Positions 1 through 8,456 of a stretch of 64,000 nt of DNA are shown in pieces. Origin of the DNA: Aromatoleum aromaticum EbN1 (GTDB lineage Bacteria > Pseudomonadota > Gammaproteobacteria > Burkholderiales > Rhodocyclaceae); contig NC_006513.1 of NCBI RefSeq assembly GCF_000025965.1, forward strand, positions 930,001 through 994,000, given 5' to 3'. Under the pieces are notes generated by a model, which saw only the letters and a program-made list of their open reading frames with translations, did not search any database and was not told the origin of the DNA. A program made the position numbers and the translations under genes. Position 1 is the stretch's first letter; every line of letters starts with the position of its first letter.

Positions 1-846
1 AGGATCGGCGAGCAGGAAAGCGGCGACATTGCGCGCGTAGTCGGGATGCAGGACTGCAATCACCGGTTCGGCCTCACGCACGCGCTCGATGCGCTCGTCA
101 CCGAAGCTTACCGATCCTGCGTGCAACACGAACACATCTGCGGCAAGCACACTGCGCCAGCCCAGCGCTTGCGCCCGCATGCAAAAATCGCTTTCCTCAC
201 CGTAGCCGCGGCCGAAACGCGCCTCGTCGAACAGACCGACCGCATCCAGGCAGGCACGCCGGATATACAGGCAGAAACCCACGCCGGTAGGCAGTTCGGG
301 ATGCTCGCCCGCGAGGGCATCGGCGACCAGCCGATCGAGTGCCGCGAGACCGAGCGTACCCGGCACCTCCCCGCCCCAGTCTTCGAAAGGATAGGAGCAG
401 ATCGTGCCGTTATTCGAGAACGGCGTGACGGTGCCGATATCGGTGGCGGAATAAGCGGCACCGCGCAGCCGGTCCAGCCAGTCGTTCGCCACCTCAGTGT
501 CGCTGTTGAGCAGCACTACGTCGCGCTCCGGGTGCAGCGCCATCGCACGGTTGACCGAACCGACGAATCCGCGATTGCTCTCGTTGCGCAACAGGTGGAT
601 ACGGCCCGTTGCCGCCAGCGCATCGACCAGCGCCACGACTTCCGGCTCCGGGGAGCAGTCGTCCACCACGATCAGTTCGAAACGTGCCCGCGCACTGCAG
701 CCCAGCACGGATTCCAGGCAGCGCCGCGTTTCTTCGGCACCACGGAATACCGGCACGATGACATCGATGAGGTCCGCGCCCGCGCCTGCGGAACCACCCC
801 GCTGGATCTCGCTTCCGGCATCGGGGCCGACGTGTTTATCGTTCAC
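1..846 (-). CDS. Glycosyltransferase family 2 protein (C-terminus off the window)
   Basis: The reading frame is open from a GTG at 846 to the left edge, so the C-terminus is missing. The visible 282 residues have a GT-A glycosyltransferase start: a strand ending DVIVPVFRG, then ELIVVDDCSPEPEV, NRGFVGSVNRAM and VVLLNSDTEV, the usual nucleotide-sugar and metal-binding signatures of family GT2. The start was chosen because AAGGA lies about eight bases upstream of the GTG. It follows the methyltransferase gene at 872 with a 25-base gap and is probably in the same operon as the Wzm/Wzt export genes. It should add a sugar to a surface polysaccharide; donor and acceptor cannot be told. A multi-domain protein continuing beyond the edge is possible. 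Confidence 0.85.
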   Translation of the reverse strand, partial: MNDKHVGPDAGSEIQRGGSAGAGADLIDVIVPVFRGAEETRRCLESVLGCSARARFELIVVDDCSPEPEVVALVDALAATGRIHLLRNESNRGFVGSVNRAMALHPERDVVLLNSDTEVANDWLDRLRGAAYSATDIGTVTPFSNNGTICSYPFEDWGGEVPGTLGLAALDRLVADALAGEHPELPTGVGFCLYIRRACLDAVGLFDEARFGRGYGEESDFCMRAQALGWRSVLAADVFVLHAGSVSFGDERIERVREAEPVIAVLHPDYARNVAAFLLADP

Positions 847-871
847 TCTCGCTTCCTTGCTGCTGTTACGC

Positions 872-2311
872 TCACGCGGGCTTGCGCACGCGGATCACCG
901 CGTTGTCGTCCCATGCCCAGGTCTGATTGACCGCCCACAGGCTGCGCACCGCTCCCTCCAGTTCGTCCACCCGTGACTGCAGTCGCGCAGTGTACTCGTG
1001 CTGCACCGCAACGTGCTTGGTGAAAGCATTCTCGAGTCTGCGCAGCGCGGCCGGAGAGATGATGCCGAAACGCCTCAGCATCCGCTCCATGCGCCCGGCC
1101 GGCTCCACCGGAAACGCAGGAGAAGGCAGCGCAGCGGGCGGATTCGGCACCGCTGCGGCAGCATTCAGCGGCGGCTGCCAGGCAAACGGAACCACTTCGC
1201 GGCCATCGGCGCGGTGACTATGGAATTCGGGATCGAGGCCATGACCACGGCACATCAGCTCGATCAGGTCGGGATGATAGAAGCGCACGTGTTCCGGGTC
1301 GCGCCAGAAACCCAGCAACTGGCTGCGGATCGATTCGGGGTCGGGAAACACGAACACGGCCACGCCACCGGGACGCAGCGCGTGCGCGATGAGGCTGATC
1401 AGCCGGTCCACTCCCGCAGTATCGAGGTGTTCGACGAAATGCGAACAATAAATGCCGTCGAACCGGCCGCCGGCGCCGGCAAGATAGTCGAGCGCATCGG
1501 CCTCCTCGATGTCGAATCCGAGGCCGCGCGCATAGCGCACCGAGGCGGAATCGCGCTCGACGCCGCGCGCGGCAATGCCCCGCTGACGCAGGATGTCGAG
1601 AAACACCGCGGTCCCGCAGGCCACTTCCAGCACCTCGCTGCAACCGTCGAAATGCCGGGCGAGCGGCAGTTGCATGCGGTATAGCAGGCCGTGGTCACGC
1701 AGGCCGAAAGCATAGTGGGCATAGCCGGACACCGTACTGTCCGAGGAGGCGACCACCGGCAACGGCTGAAGGGCCTGGAGTGCCTGCTCCAAGCTGGCCG
1801 CAAGCGCAGGCGCCCGGGCAGGAAATGTCTCGCGGAAGGCGGCATCGGCCGCTTCGTCACCATTGACGTAAATGCCCGAAGCCAGCGCGACCACGTCTGC
1901 CAGCCACAACCGCGCACGCGAACCCGCGGGGGGCAAGGCCACACCGGGCACGCGCATCAGCACCGGATAGCCGAGCAGTGCGCCGACACGCACCATGTCC
2001 AAGCTCGCACCGGTCACGCCGTCGATGACGATCACGTCCGGGCGATAGACCAGCAGTTCGTCGGTGAAATGACGGTTCGCCAGTTGCTGCTGGAAATCCG
2101 CACCCAGCCCTCGCCAGCGCGGATGCACGCTGAGCCGGCGAACGCCGCCGTCGAGACGGCAATCACCGACGGCGAACTCATCGGCATCGGCGTCGAAGCG
2201 CAGCACGACGCGGCGCTCATCGACGCCGCGCACTGGAGCGCTATCGAATCCGCCTTCCTCGACCACTCGCAGCAAGCGCAAAACCGGCCTCGGCACCACA
2301 GTCATCGCCAC
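872..2311 (-). CDS. Class I SAM-dependent methyltransferase with C-terminal coiled coil
   Basis: This 479-residue protein has a class I methyltransferase core at about residues 225-330: VLEVACGTAVFLD is motif I and GVERD follows as the acidic ribose-binding strand; a downstream SHFVEHLD and LRPGGVAVFVFPDPE complete the fold. The first 200 residues show a Rossmann-like stretch (PDVIVIDGVTG) resembling the N-terminal half of a GT-B glycosyltransferase without its donor domain. The last 60 residues are heptad-like, predicted coiled coil. Translation begins at GTG 2311 or ATG 2305. It starts 12 bases after the permease gene, so it is part of the polysaccharide export operon. Methylation of a glycan (capping or decoration) is the likely job; the substrate is inferred from context only. 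Confidence 0.8.
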   Translation of the reverse strand: MAMTVVPRPVLRLLRVVEEGGFDSAPVRGVDERRVVLRFDADADEFAVGDCRLDGGVRRLSVHPRWRGLGADFQQQLANRHFTDELLVYRPDVIVIDGVTGASLDMVRVGALLGYPVLMRVPGVALPPAGSRARLWLADVVALASGIYVNGDEAADAAFRETFPARAPALAASLEQALQALQPLPVVASSDSTVSGYAHYAFGLRDHGLLYRMQLPLARHFDGCSEVLEVACGTAVFLDILRQRGIAARGVERDSASVRYARGLGFDIEEADALDYLAGAGGRFDGIYCSHFVEHLDTAGVDRLISLIAHALRPGGVAVFVFPDPESIRSQLLGFWRDPEHVRFYHPDLIELMCRGHGLDPEFHSHRADGREVVPFAWQPPLNAAAAVPNPPAALPSPAFPVEPAGRMERMLRRFGIISPAALRRLENAFTKHVAVQHEYTARLQSRVDELEGAVRSLWAVNQTWAWDDNAVIRVRKPA

Positions 2312-2323
2312 CGTTGCCCTACG

Positions 2324-3145
2324 CTACAGGACATCGGCAAAACCGCTGCGCAGGCGACGGAACACCGCATGGCCGATGAGCAACGCGCCCGCTGCGACGA
2401 GCCACCACAGCAGCAACTCCTGCCACGCCGGCCAACGCCCGAAAATGAGTATGCCGCGGAACATTTCCACGACGTGGGTCATCGGGTTGAGCCACAACAG
2501 GTGACGATAGCTCTCGGGCACCGCGGTGATCGGGTAGAACACCGGGCTCAGGAACATCATCGCCGTGGTGATGAAACCGGTCACCTGGGCGACATCGCGC
2601 AGGAATACCCCCAACGCCGCAACCAGCCACGACAACCCCACCAGCACCAGCAGGAAAGGCAGCAGCACCAAGGGCAGGGCGACCACCGAAAGTGGCGGCA
2701 CACCCATGCTGACACCGACGAAGACCAGCAATACTACCAGTGAAAAGGCAAAGTGCAGGCACGCCGCGAGCACCGCCACATAGCTCAGTATCTCGAGCGG
2801 AAACACCACCTTCTTGACGTAATTGACGTTCTCCAGGATCAGCACCGGCGAGCGGTTGAGTACATCGGCAAACAGCGAAAATACCGATACACCGCAAAAC
2901 AGCACTGCGGCGAACATCGCCTTGCTGTCGCCGACTCCGCCCCAGCGCACCTGAAAGACCACACCGAACACGAAGGCATACACCGCCAACATCAGCAGCG
3001 GCGCCAGCACGAGCCAGATGGCGCCCAGCGCAGAACCGCGATAGCGGCGCACGATCTCGCGCCGCGTCATTTCACGCAGCAGCTCCCGATGTCGCCAGGC
3101 GAGCCCCACTGGCCGCAGCACGCGCACCGAGGCAGCCTCAGTCAT
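2324..3145 (-). CDS. wzm: Polysaccharide ABC exporter, permease subunit (Wzm-like)
   Basis: ABC-2 type permease that, with the ATPase encoded just upstream, would move an undecaprenyl-linked glycan across the inner membrane. About 273 residues with six hydrophobic segments; the N-terminal LLREMTRREIVRRYRGSAL is the cytoplasmic amphipathic element typical of Wzm/KpsM/TagG proteins. The start at 3145 was chosen because its ATG overlaps the stop of the ATPase gene (ATGACTGA); a longer reading would begin at 3199 inside that gene. Downstream lie the methyltransferase and glycosyltransferase genes. The pairing with a Wzt-type ATPase carrying a C-terminal glycan-binding domain points to O-antigen or a related surface polymer rather than a type 2 capsule. 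Confidence 0.92.
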   Translation of the reverse strand: MTEAASVRVLRPVGLAWRHRELLREMTRREIVRRYRGSALGAIWLVLAPLLMLAVYAFVFGVVFQVRWGGVGDSKAMFAAVLFCGVSVFSLFADVLNRSPVLILENVNYVKKVVFPLEILSYVAVLAACLHFAFSLVVLLVFVGVSMGVPPLSVVALPLVLLPFLLVLVGLSWLVAALGVFLRDVAQVTGFITTAMMFLSPVFYPITAVPESYRHLLWLNPMTHVVEMFRGILIFGRWPAWQELLLWWLVAAGALLIGHAVFRRLRSGFADVL

Positions 3146-4589
3146 GGCACGCCCCCGCTGTTGCACTTTCCCGGTCCACTTCCAGATTCCCGCCGTCATG
3201 CACCACCTGAAGCTGGATCGACGTCATCGGCACGCCCAGCAATCCGTGCGTGACATGCGACGCAACACACCGAATCACCAGCGCATCGTGCACCCAATGA
3301 TGCTGGACGTGATGCTCCTGGGTGCCCGCGGCAATGCCCACGCTGATCGCGTATTCGCCCGAAGGCAGGTAAGGCAGACGGAAGGCGAAGCGTGCTGCGC
3401 CCTGCATACCGGCCTCGAATACCGGAGTCGCATCCAGGCACGCCAGATAGGTGTTCTCGCCGAACAGCACTTGCCCCAGGCGATCCTTGAACATGAAGCC
3501 GACGATGAGATCCGCCGCTTGCGCGAACGCTTCGAAACGCACTTCGAGCATGACCTCCTCGCCGCCCACCAGCCAGGCAAGGGGGCGCTCGGCATGATCG
3601 CGGATGCCGACCCAGTTCACCCTCACATGCCCGGTACCGAAACCTCGCGCCTCGCCGTCGAAGGGCAAGATCTCCAGATCGTTGCGCAGGTTCGAATGGA
3701 TCAACAGGTCGCGGCGGGCGTCGTGGGCGAGGAGGTCGCCCTCCGTCGCCGGCCGCGCCATGTCGCTCCCGGCGCCGCCTTCGTTCGGACGCAGGCCGGC
3801 GATCTCTTGCCGCTCGGCATAGACCGCTTCCAGATAAGCTTCGGTGACATCCTTGGCGGTCCCGGCCATGCGCAGCGAACCGTGTTCGAGCCACAGCGCG
3901 CGGTCGCACAGGCTGGTCACCGACGGAATATCGTGGCTCACCAGCAGCAGCACGCCGCGCGAACGGAATTCGCGCAGAAAGCGCATGCATTTCTGTGCGA
4001 ACAGCGCGTCGCCCACGGCCAGGGCCTCGTCGACGATCAGGACATCGGCATCGACGTGGGCGACTACCGCGAACGCCAGGCGCAGGAACATGCCGCTGGA
4101 GTAGTGCTTGACCGGCTCGTGGACGAAATCGCCGATCTCGGCGAAAGCCAGGATGTCGGCCAAACGAGCATCGATCTGCGCCCGGGACAGCCCGAGAATG
4201 GCGGCGTTCAGGTATACGTTTTCGATCCCGGTGAACTCCGGATTGAAACCGGCACCGAGTTCGAGCAGCGCGGCGACCCGCCCGCGCACCTGCACCTGCC
4301 CTTCAGTCGGATCGAGCGTACCGCACAGTAATTGCAGCAGCGTGGACTTGCCAGCACCATTGCGCCCGATAATGCCGATGGCCTCACCGCGGCGCACGCT
4401 GAAACTCAGGTCGCGCAGGCTCCAGAAATGCCTGGCGCGCCGATGCGGGCCGCGCCACAGCAGATCGAGCAGGCGGTGATGGGGGGCGGCGTAGGTTTCA
4501 TAGCACTTGCCCAGGCCGCGCACCCGGATCACTTCGCCGTCAATAGTGCTCATACCGACGATGGAATCGCCCTTCCGAGCGACGTCCAC
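3138..4589 (-). CDS. wzt: Polysaccharide ABC exporter, ATP-binding subunit with Wzt C-terminal domain
   Basis: The ATPase drives export of a lipid-linked polysaccharide. Walker A is GRNGAGKST, Walker B is VLIVDEAL, and the signature is the degenerate YSSGM typical of the Wzt/KpsT family in place of LSGGQ. After about residue 250 a 200-residue beta-rich extension follows (ending near YAISVGIAAGTQEHHVQHHW), the position of the Wzt C-terminal domain that reads the terminal modification of the glycan. That fits the methyltransferase two genes downstream. Start: GTG at 4589, three bases after the upstream stop; an ATG at 4553 is an alternative that keeps all domains. Confidence 0.93.
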   Translation of the reverse strand: MDVARKGDSIVGMSTIDGEVIRVRGLGKCYETYAAPHHRLLDLLWRGPHRRARHFWSLRDLSFSVRRGEAIGIIGRNGAGKSTLLQLLCGTLDPTEGQVQVRGRVAALLELGAGFNPEFTGIENVYLNAAILGLSRAQIDARLADILAFAEIGDFVHEPVKHYSSGMFLRLAFAVVAHVDADVLIVDEALAVGDALFAQKCMRFLREFRSRGVLLLVSHDIPSVTSLCDRALWLEHGSLRMAGTAKDVTEAYLEAVYAERQEIAGLRPNEGGAGSDMARPATEGDLLAHDARRDLLIHSNLRNDLEILPFDGEARGFGTGHVRVNWVGIRDHAERPLAWLVGGEEVMLEVRFEAFAQAADLIVGFMFKDRLGQVLFGENTYLACLDATPVFEAGMQGAARFAFRLPYLPSGEYAISVGIAAGTQEHHVQHHWVHDALVIRCVASHVTHGLLGVPMTSIQLQVVHDGGNLEVDRESATAGACHD

Positions 4590-4591
4590 GA

Positions 4592-5500
4592 TTACTTTTC
4601 AGCCGCGCGGGCGTGCGCCTTGAAGTCGAGCGGCTTGACCAGCGCCTTGATCGCGTCCTGATCCACCTCGATGCCGGGCAGCTTGCCGATGCGGCCGTAC
4701 TCCTTACCGATTGCCATGCGACGGTACTTGAGCGTCTCGTCGCGCACGAGCTTGTCCTTGACCTCGTCGAACGGAATCGTGGTCTCGGCCTTGCGCTCTA
4801 CCAAGCGGATCACGTGGAAGCCGAACTGGCTTTCCACCGGGCCGACGATCTCTCCAGGCGACTTGAGACCGAAAATGGCGTCCTCGAACGGTTTGACCAT
4901 GCTCCCGCGAGCAAAGAAACCAAGGTCTCCGCCATTGGCCTTGCCAGACGGATCCTCGGTGAATTCCGCGGCGAGTTTGCCGAAATCCTGACTGTCCTTA
5001 TTCGCCTGCGCGACCACCTGCTTCGCCAGCACCAGCGCCTCTTCCTTGCTGCGCCCTTCGCTCTTGATCAACACGTGCTGGGCATGCACCTGCTCGGGTT
5101 GAACGAACTGTTCGGGATGAGCCACGTAGAATTCACGTGCAGCCTTGTCGAAATCGGGCAACTCCTGGCCGTTCACTAGATGATCGAGCTGAACCTGGGC
5201 TGCCGCGCGCTCCATGGAGGCATCGATTTTCCAGCGCTCGCCCGCGTCGAGCGTGCGAGCACGCGCCTCGTCAGACAGCTTGCGGACCGCAAACAGCTGC
5301 GCAACAAAATCGCGCAAGCGCTTTTCACTTGCCATCAGTTCGGCACGCCCCTGCTCCGGCACAAAATTCTCCACCGCCAGTTGAACGTCATGAGCGGTAA
5401 TCGTGGTTTCGCCCTGACGCACCAACACTTCGTCAGCGGCATGTACATTTGCATTGGCAAAAACAGCCGAAAGAAGCAAAACGACGCACTTTATTTTCAT
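4592..5500 (-). CDS. Periplasmic parvulin-type peptidyl-prolyl isomerase
   Basis: Secreted foldase of the SurA/PrsA/PpiC group, 302 residues. A signal peptide (MKIKCVVLLLSAVFANANVHA) precedes an N-terminal helical region; the rotamase domain spans about residues 140-235 with HVLIK, GGDLGFFARGSMVKPFEDAIF and FGFHVIRLVE, all family hallmarks. The stop is two bases from the start of the Wzt gene, so it probably heads the polysaccharide export operon. Related isomerases sit in exopolysaccharide loci (EpsD family), where they help outer-membrane or secreted proteins to fold. Which client it serves here is unknown. The terminator at 5524-5557 separates it from the secreted-protein gene upstream. 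Confidence 0.9.
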   Translation of the reverse strand: MKIKCVVLLLSAVFANANVHAADEVLVRQGETTITAHDVQLAVENFVPEQGRAELMASEKRLRDFVAQLFAVRKLSDEARARTLDAGERWKIDASMERAAAQVQLDHLVNGQELPDFDKAAREFYVAHPEQFVQPEQVHAQHVLIKSEGRSKEEALVLAKQVVAQANKDSQDFGKLAAEFTEDPSGKANGGDLGFFARGSMVKPFEDAIFGLKSPGEIVGPVESQFGFHVIRLVERKAETTIPFDEVKDKLVRDETLKYRRMAIGKEYGRIGKLPGIEVDQDAIKALVKPLDFKAHARAAEK

Positions 5501-5523
5501 ACAAAAACGCTCTTAATATCGAG

Positions 5524-5557
5524 AATAAAAAAAAGCAGGCCGAAGTCGGCCTGCTTT
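5524..5557 (-). terminator. Rho-independent terminator
   Basis: Read on the minus strand, an 11-bp GC-rich hairpin (GCAGGCCGA pairing with TCGGCCTGC) is followed by an unbroken run of T. It sits just after the stop of the secreted repeat protein at 5576 and ends that transcript before the prolyl isomerase gene. Confidence 0.9.
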
Positions 5558-5575
5558 CCATGCGAGAAAACCGGA

Positions 5576-6277
5576 TCAAGCACCTTCGAAATAGAAACCG
5601 CAATTCGAAGTGCTGGTGCAGGTCGTCTTGCCATTAAGATCCTTGCTCGCCGCATTAATGTAATACACGGTATTCGGATCAAGGCGGCAATTGAGGTATT
5701 TGTTCACCGCCGGATTATTCACAGCAAGTTGCACACTCGTGCTTTCAGTCGCCTGACGATAGCAACCTAGATCTTTGCCTGAAAGACTCACATCACCCGG
5801 CACCTTGGATATCACCAACAGCTTGGATGAAGTTGCCCCCGACATCCCCGTGGCGATGACACGGTTGAAGTAGGTTCCTGAGGCTGGAGTAGTGATCTTG
5901 AAAGCGTAAACCATCGTCGGCACCGGCCGGAATGAAAGGCGGCTCTGCACCTTCGCAGGCAGCGGCGTGTCGACGCAAGTCAGCGTATCGGATGCAACGC
6001 ACCCTCCAGAATTGGGAGGAGGATCAGTCGGACCGGGATCAGTCGGACCGGGATCAGTCGGACCGGGATCAGTCGGACCGGGATCAGTCGGACCGGGATC
6101 AGTCGGAGCCGACCCTCCCGATGCAGCAACCTTCACATTGCCCGCACTGTCGACAGTCAGAGATGTGAGTGTATAAGTCGTACTTGCCTGCCCATCAACC
6201 GAAAGGGTCAGGCTGGCAGCATGCGCTGTCGAGAACGCAACGGCCCCCAGTGCAGCGGCAAGGACAAGACGTTGCAT
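5576..6277 (-). CDS. Secreted protein with TDPGP repeat linker, function unknown
   Basis: A 233-residue exported protein that I do not recognise. The start at 6277 follows a strong GGAAGGGGAA ribosome site; the frame is open further upstream but lacks one. A signal peptide ends near AFSTAHA. A short beta-rich N-terminal part (about 50 residues) is joined to a C-terminal domain by a proline-rich linker of five TDPGP units plus TDPPP. The C-terminal domain has six cysteines, including CVASDTLTC and a TTCTSTSNC pair near the end, suggesting disulfides in the periplasm or outside the cell. Its own terminator lies downstream and that of the neighbouring gene lies upstream, so it is monocistronic. 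Lying beside a type II secretion operon it may be a substrate, which is inference only. Confidence 0.75.
   Translation of the reverse strand: MQRLVLAAALGAVAFSTAHAASLTLSVDGQASTTYTLTSLTVDSAGNVKVAASGGSAPTDPGPTDPGPTDPGPTDPGPTDPGPTDPPPNSGGCVASDTLTCVDTPLPAKVQSRLSFRPVPTMVYAFKITTPASGTYFNRVIATGMSGATSSKLLVISKVPGDVSLSGKDLGCYRQATESTSVQLAVNNPAVNKYLNCRLDPNTVYYINAASKDLNGKTTCTSTSNCGFYFEGA
6027..6101 (+). repeat. Five perfect 15-bp tandem repeats in a coding linker
   Basis: The unit GTCGGACCGGGATCA occurs five times without a mismatch, encoding TDPGP on the minus strand. Fifteen bases keep the reading frame, so slippage would change linker length only. Confidence 0.97.
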
Positions 6278-6316
6278 AACATTCCCCTTCCGAATTTGAC
6301 GTTCGAATTTTAGCAT

Positions 6317-6354
6317 TCAAAAAACAAAAAACACCGGCCTTTCGGCCGGTGTTT
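6317..6354 (-). terminator. Rho-independent terminator
   Basis: On the minus strand AAACACCGGCC pairs with GGCCGGTGTTT around a four-base loop and runs into a T-rich tract. It closes the transcript of the 458-residue secreted protein gene. Confidence 0.9.
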
Positions 6355-6378
6355 GCACTACAAATTGTAAGACCGAGC

Positions 6379-7755
6379 TTACAGGGGCTGGAAGATGGCG
6401 CGCACGCCCTTGTGCGCCGAGCTACCGCCGTAGTTCGACAACACATTCACACCTTCGACTTCGAGCGTGCCGTTGGTGAAGGAGGACAGCGCAAAGCCGA
6501 TCACCGGCAGACCACCCACATTAACGCCTTCAAGAGAAGTCACACCCGTCTCAGCCGCGGGGCTAATGAAGCCGATGTCCATCCAGCCGGCGTTGAAGCC
6601 AGCAGCCAGTTCGATCTGCGCGTTGGTGAACGCAGCACCCAGCAGGCCGCCCTCTCCACCGTTGGCAACGATCGAGATAGTATTGACTTCATTGCACAGC
6701 GCAGCTTCTTGAGTATCCGGCAGCGGCGAGAAGTCGCCTTCACCCACTTCGGTTTTCTCTTCGCGGTCGTAGTAAGTGATGCCGATGGTGTCGCAAGACT
6801 GCGACTTGTCGGTCAGCCACTTCTGGCTGAACGGTGCACGAGCAGCCGTATCCACACTAGTGCTCAGGACACCCGGATTGACGTAGAAACGCTTGGTCGG
6901 GAAAGTGATGACCCAATCGGTCAGCGCATCGAAGTCCAGCCCGACGACGTAATCGTTGATCACGTTGGTACGGGCCAGGACAGCGGATACGGAGTCGACC
7001 GGGTCACCGGGGAACGTGGCATTCACGATCTCATTGCCGTTCAGGATATGCGCTTCGCCGGACGCGTTGTTCAGGCTGGGGGTGGTGGTGCCGGTAGCGG
7101 TGTGGCTAGCGAGATCCGCGGACCAGAAGTCATCCAGCGCAACGGCGTCGACCGTGGTGGACAGGCCGTCTTCGACGTTGATCACGGTGTTGAAGCCGTA
7201 CAGACCGCCACTGGCCGGCAGCAGGGTAACGGTGCCGGCAAAAGTGCGAACAAGCGCGCAGTTAGCCGGCACGCCAGCCGAAGTGTGGGTAGCGGCTGCG
7301 GCGACGTCCACCGGAAGGTCGCCCATCTCGATGATCTCGAGATAGCCTTCACGGGTACGTGCAGCGTCTTTCACCGAGTCCTTCGAGAACAGCGTGGTAC
7401 GGAAGGCTTCCGGCGTGGTCAGCTGGCGGGGCGCGATGCACGAGGTGTCCTGCGAGCTGATCTGGGCACCGGTTTCGGTACGGGTGATCACACCGGTCCA
7501 CTCGTCCTTCGGCGACAGGTAGAGGTTGAAGTCAAGCACTTCCTGGCTGTTCTTACCTTCCAGGAAACGGACCTTCACGGCCTTGGCGCTGTCGGTGGTG
7601 TTAACTACATGCACATATGTGTCGTAGCCGTCCTGCACGGTGTAATACGGGTACAGCAGAACCTGACCCAGCCCGTCCGGATTGACGTGAACGGCATGCG
7701 CCGAACCGACCACACCCAGACCGGCGACCACGGAAGCAAGAAGTTGTTTCTTCAT
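6379..7755 (-). CDS. Secreted protein of unknown function (458 aa)
   Basis: An exported protein with signal peptide MKKQLLASVVAGLGVVGSAHA, cut after AHA. The mature part begins with HVNPDGLGQVLLYPYYTV and is rich in Thr, Ser, Asn and beta-branched residues with little charge, as in cell-surface beta proteins; four or more cysteines are spread through it. I cannot name a family with confidence; similar N-termini occur in uncharacterised proteins of proteobacteria. The upstream 233 bases (7756-7988) hold a possible minus-strand TATGAT -10 element near 7896 and no other gene. The gene has its own terminator and AGGTAGAG before the ATG. It is a candidate passenger of the nearby type II secretion system, by position only. 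Confidence 0.75.
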   Translation of the reverse strand: MKKQLLASVVAGLGVVGSAHAVHVNPDGLGQVLLYPYYTVQDGYDTYVHVVNTTDSAKAVKVRFLEGKNSQEVLDFNLYLSPKDEWTGVITRTETGAQISSQDTSCIAPRQLTTPEAFRTTLFSKDSVKDAARTREGYLEIIEMGDLPVDVAAAATHTSAGVPANCALVRTFAGTVTLLPASGGLYGFNTVINVEDGLSTTVDAVALDDFWSADLASHTATGTTTPSLNNASGEAHILNGNEIVNATFPGDPVDSVSAVLARTNVINDYVVGLDFDALTDWVITFPTKRFYVNPGVLSTSVDTAARAPFSQKWLTDKSQSCDTIGITYYDREEKTEVGEGDFSPLPDTQEAALCNEVNTISIVANGGEGGLLGAAFTNAQIELAAGFNAGWMDIGFISPAAETGVTSLEGVNVGGLPVIGFALSSFTNGTLEVEGVNVLSNYGGSSAHKGVRAIFQPL

Positions 7756-7988
7756 CGCGAACTCTACCTTTTGATTGAAATGAAATTGCCATTAAACCAA
7801 GCAACCCAACATGCATCCGGCTACGTGCTTGGCTTACGCCCGATAAGTTTCTCATGACGCCCTTCTGAGCGCAAGGCGCAACCTGCGATGTCATCATAGC
7901 AAACGCTCCGAAACAGTTCGCAAGCATTTCCGTGTTTTTTTCGTCATGCAAGCGGCGCTCCCGGCGAGTACGTTGCATATTCACAACA

Positions 7989-8417
7989 CTAGCGCGCCTG
8001 GAACAACCACCACTCACCCTCCACCCGCACCCAGCGCTCCGGCACGACGCGCTCGATGAGGCCTTTCGGCGCTGCCTTTACGCCACGCGGGCTGTCGTAC
8101 GCGGTCTCCATCTCGACCTTGCAGGCATCTGCCGAAGGACATTCCACTTTCAGCACGCGGGCGGTGCGGAAACTCGCGCGAGGAGGGCGGGAGCGGATCC
8201 AGTTCTCATAATTCATCATATCGCGGTAGGACGGCGTGAAGAAACCGTAGGCGGCCTTGAAGTCCTTGGCGATCAATGCGTCGAAGCGGGCCTGGGCGCG
8301 CTTCGCCACTGCTTCTTCCGGCGTAGCCGGCGTGACGGTCGCGCAGGCCGCCAGCAGGGCGAGCGGCAATAACGCACCGCAGACGAGTCGGGGAAAGCGG
8401 ATATTCACGGTTGGCAT
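7989..8417 (-). CDS. Small lipoprotein with NTF2-like fold, unknown function
   Basis: This 142-residue protein has a lipoprotein signal ending LLAAC, so it should be anchored in a membrane after lipidation of that cysteine. The rest (EEAVAKRAQARFDALIAKDFKAAYGFFTPSYR, followed by beta strands ending RWVRVEGEWWLFQ) looks like the cone-shaped NTF2/SnoaL fold. It begins 39 bases after the gspD stop and is probably the last gene of the type II secretion operon, or an accessory to it. Since the GspD here is itself predicted to be lipidated, a role as a pilotin is not obvious. Function remains open. Confidence 0.7.
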   Translation of the reverse strand: MPTVNIRFPRLVCGALLPLALLAACATVTPATPEEAVAKRAQARFDALIAKDFKAAYGFFTPSYRDMMNYENWIRSRPPRASFRTARVLKVECPSADACKVEMETAYDSPRGVKAAPKGLIERVVPERWVRVEGEWWLFQAR

Positions 8418-8456
8418 TCTCCTTTTGATTGTTCGGGGCCAGTACCCAGCACGCGT

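Noticed and set aside
6027-6101. CRISPR-like array
   Set aside because: Units are contiguous, 15 bp, in frame and without spacers; they code for a linker.
7756-7988. Riboswitch in the leader of the 458-residue secreted protein
   Set aside because: The segment has GC pairs that could fold, but I could not match it to the c-di-GMP or any other riboswitch consensus.
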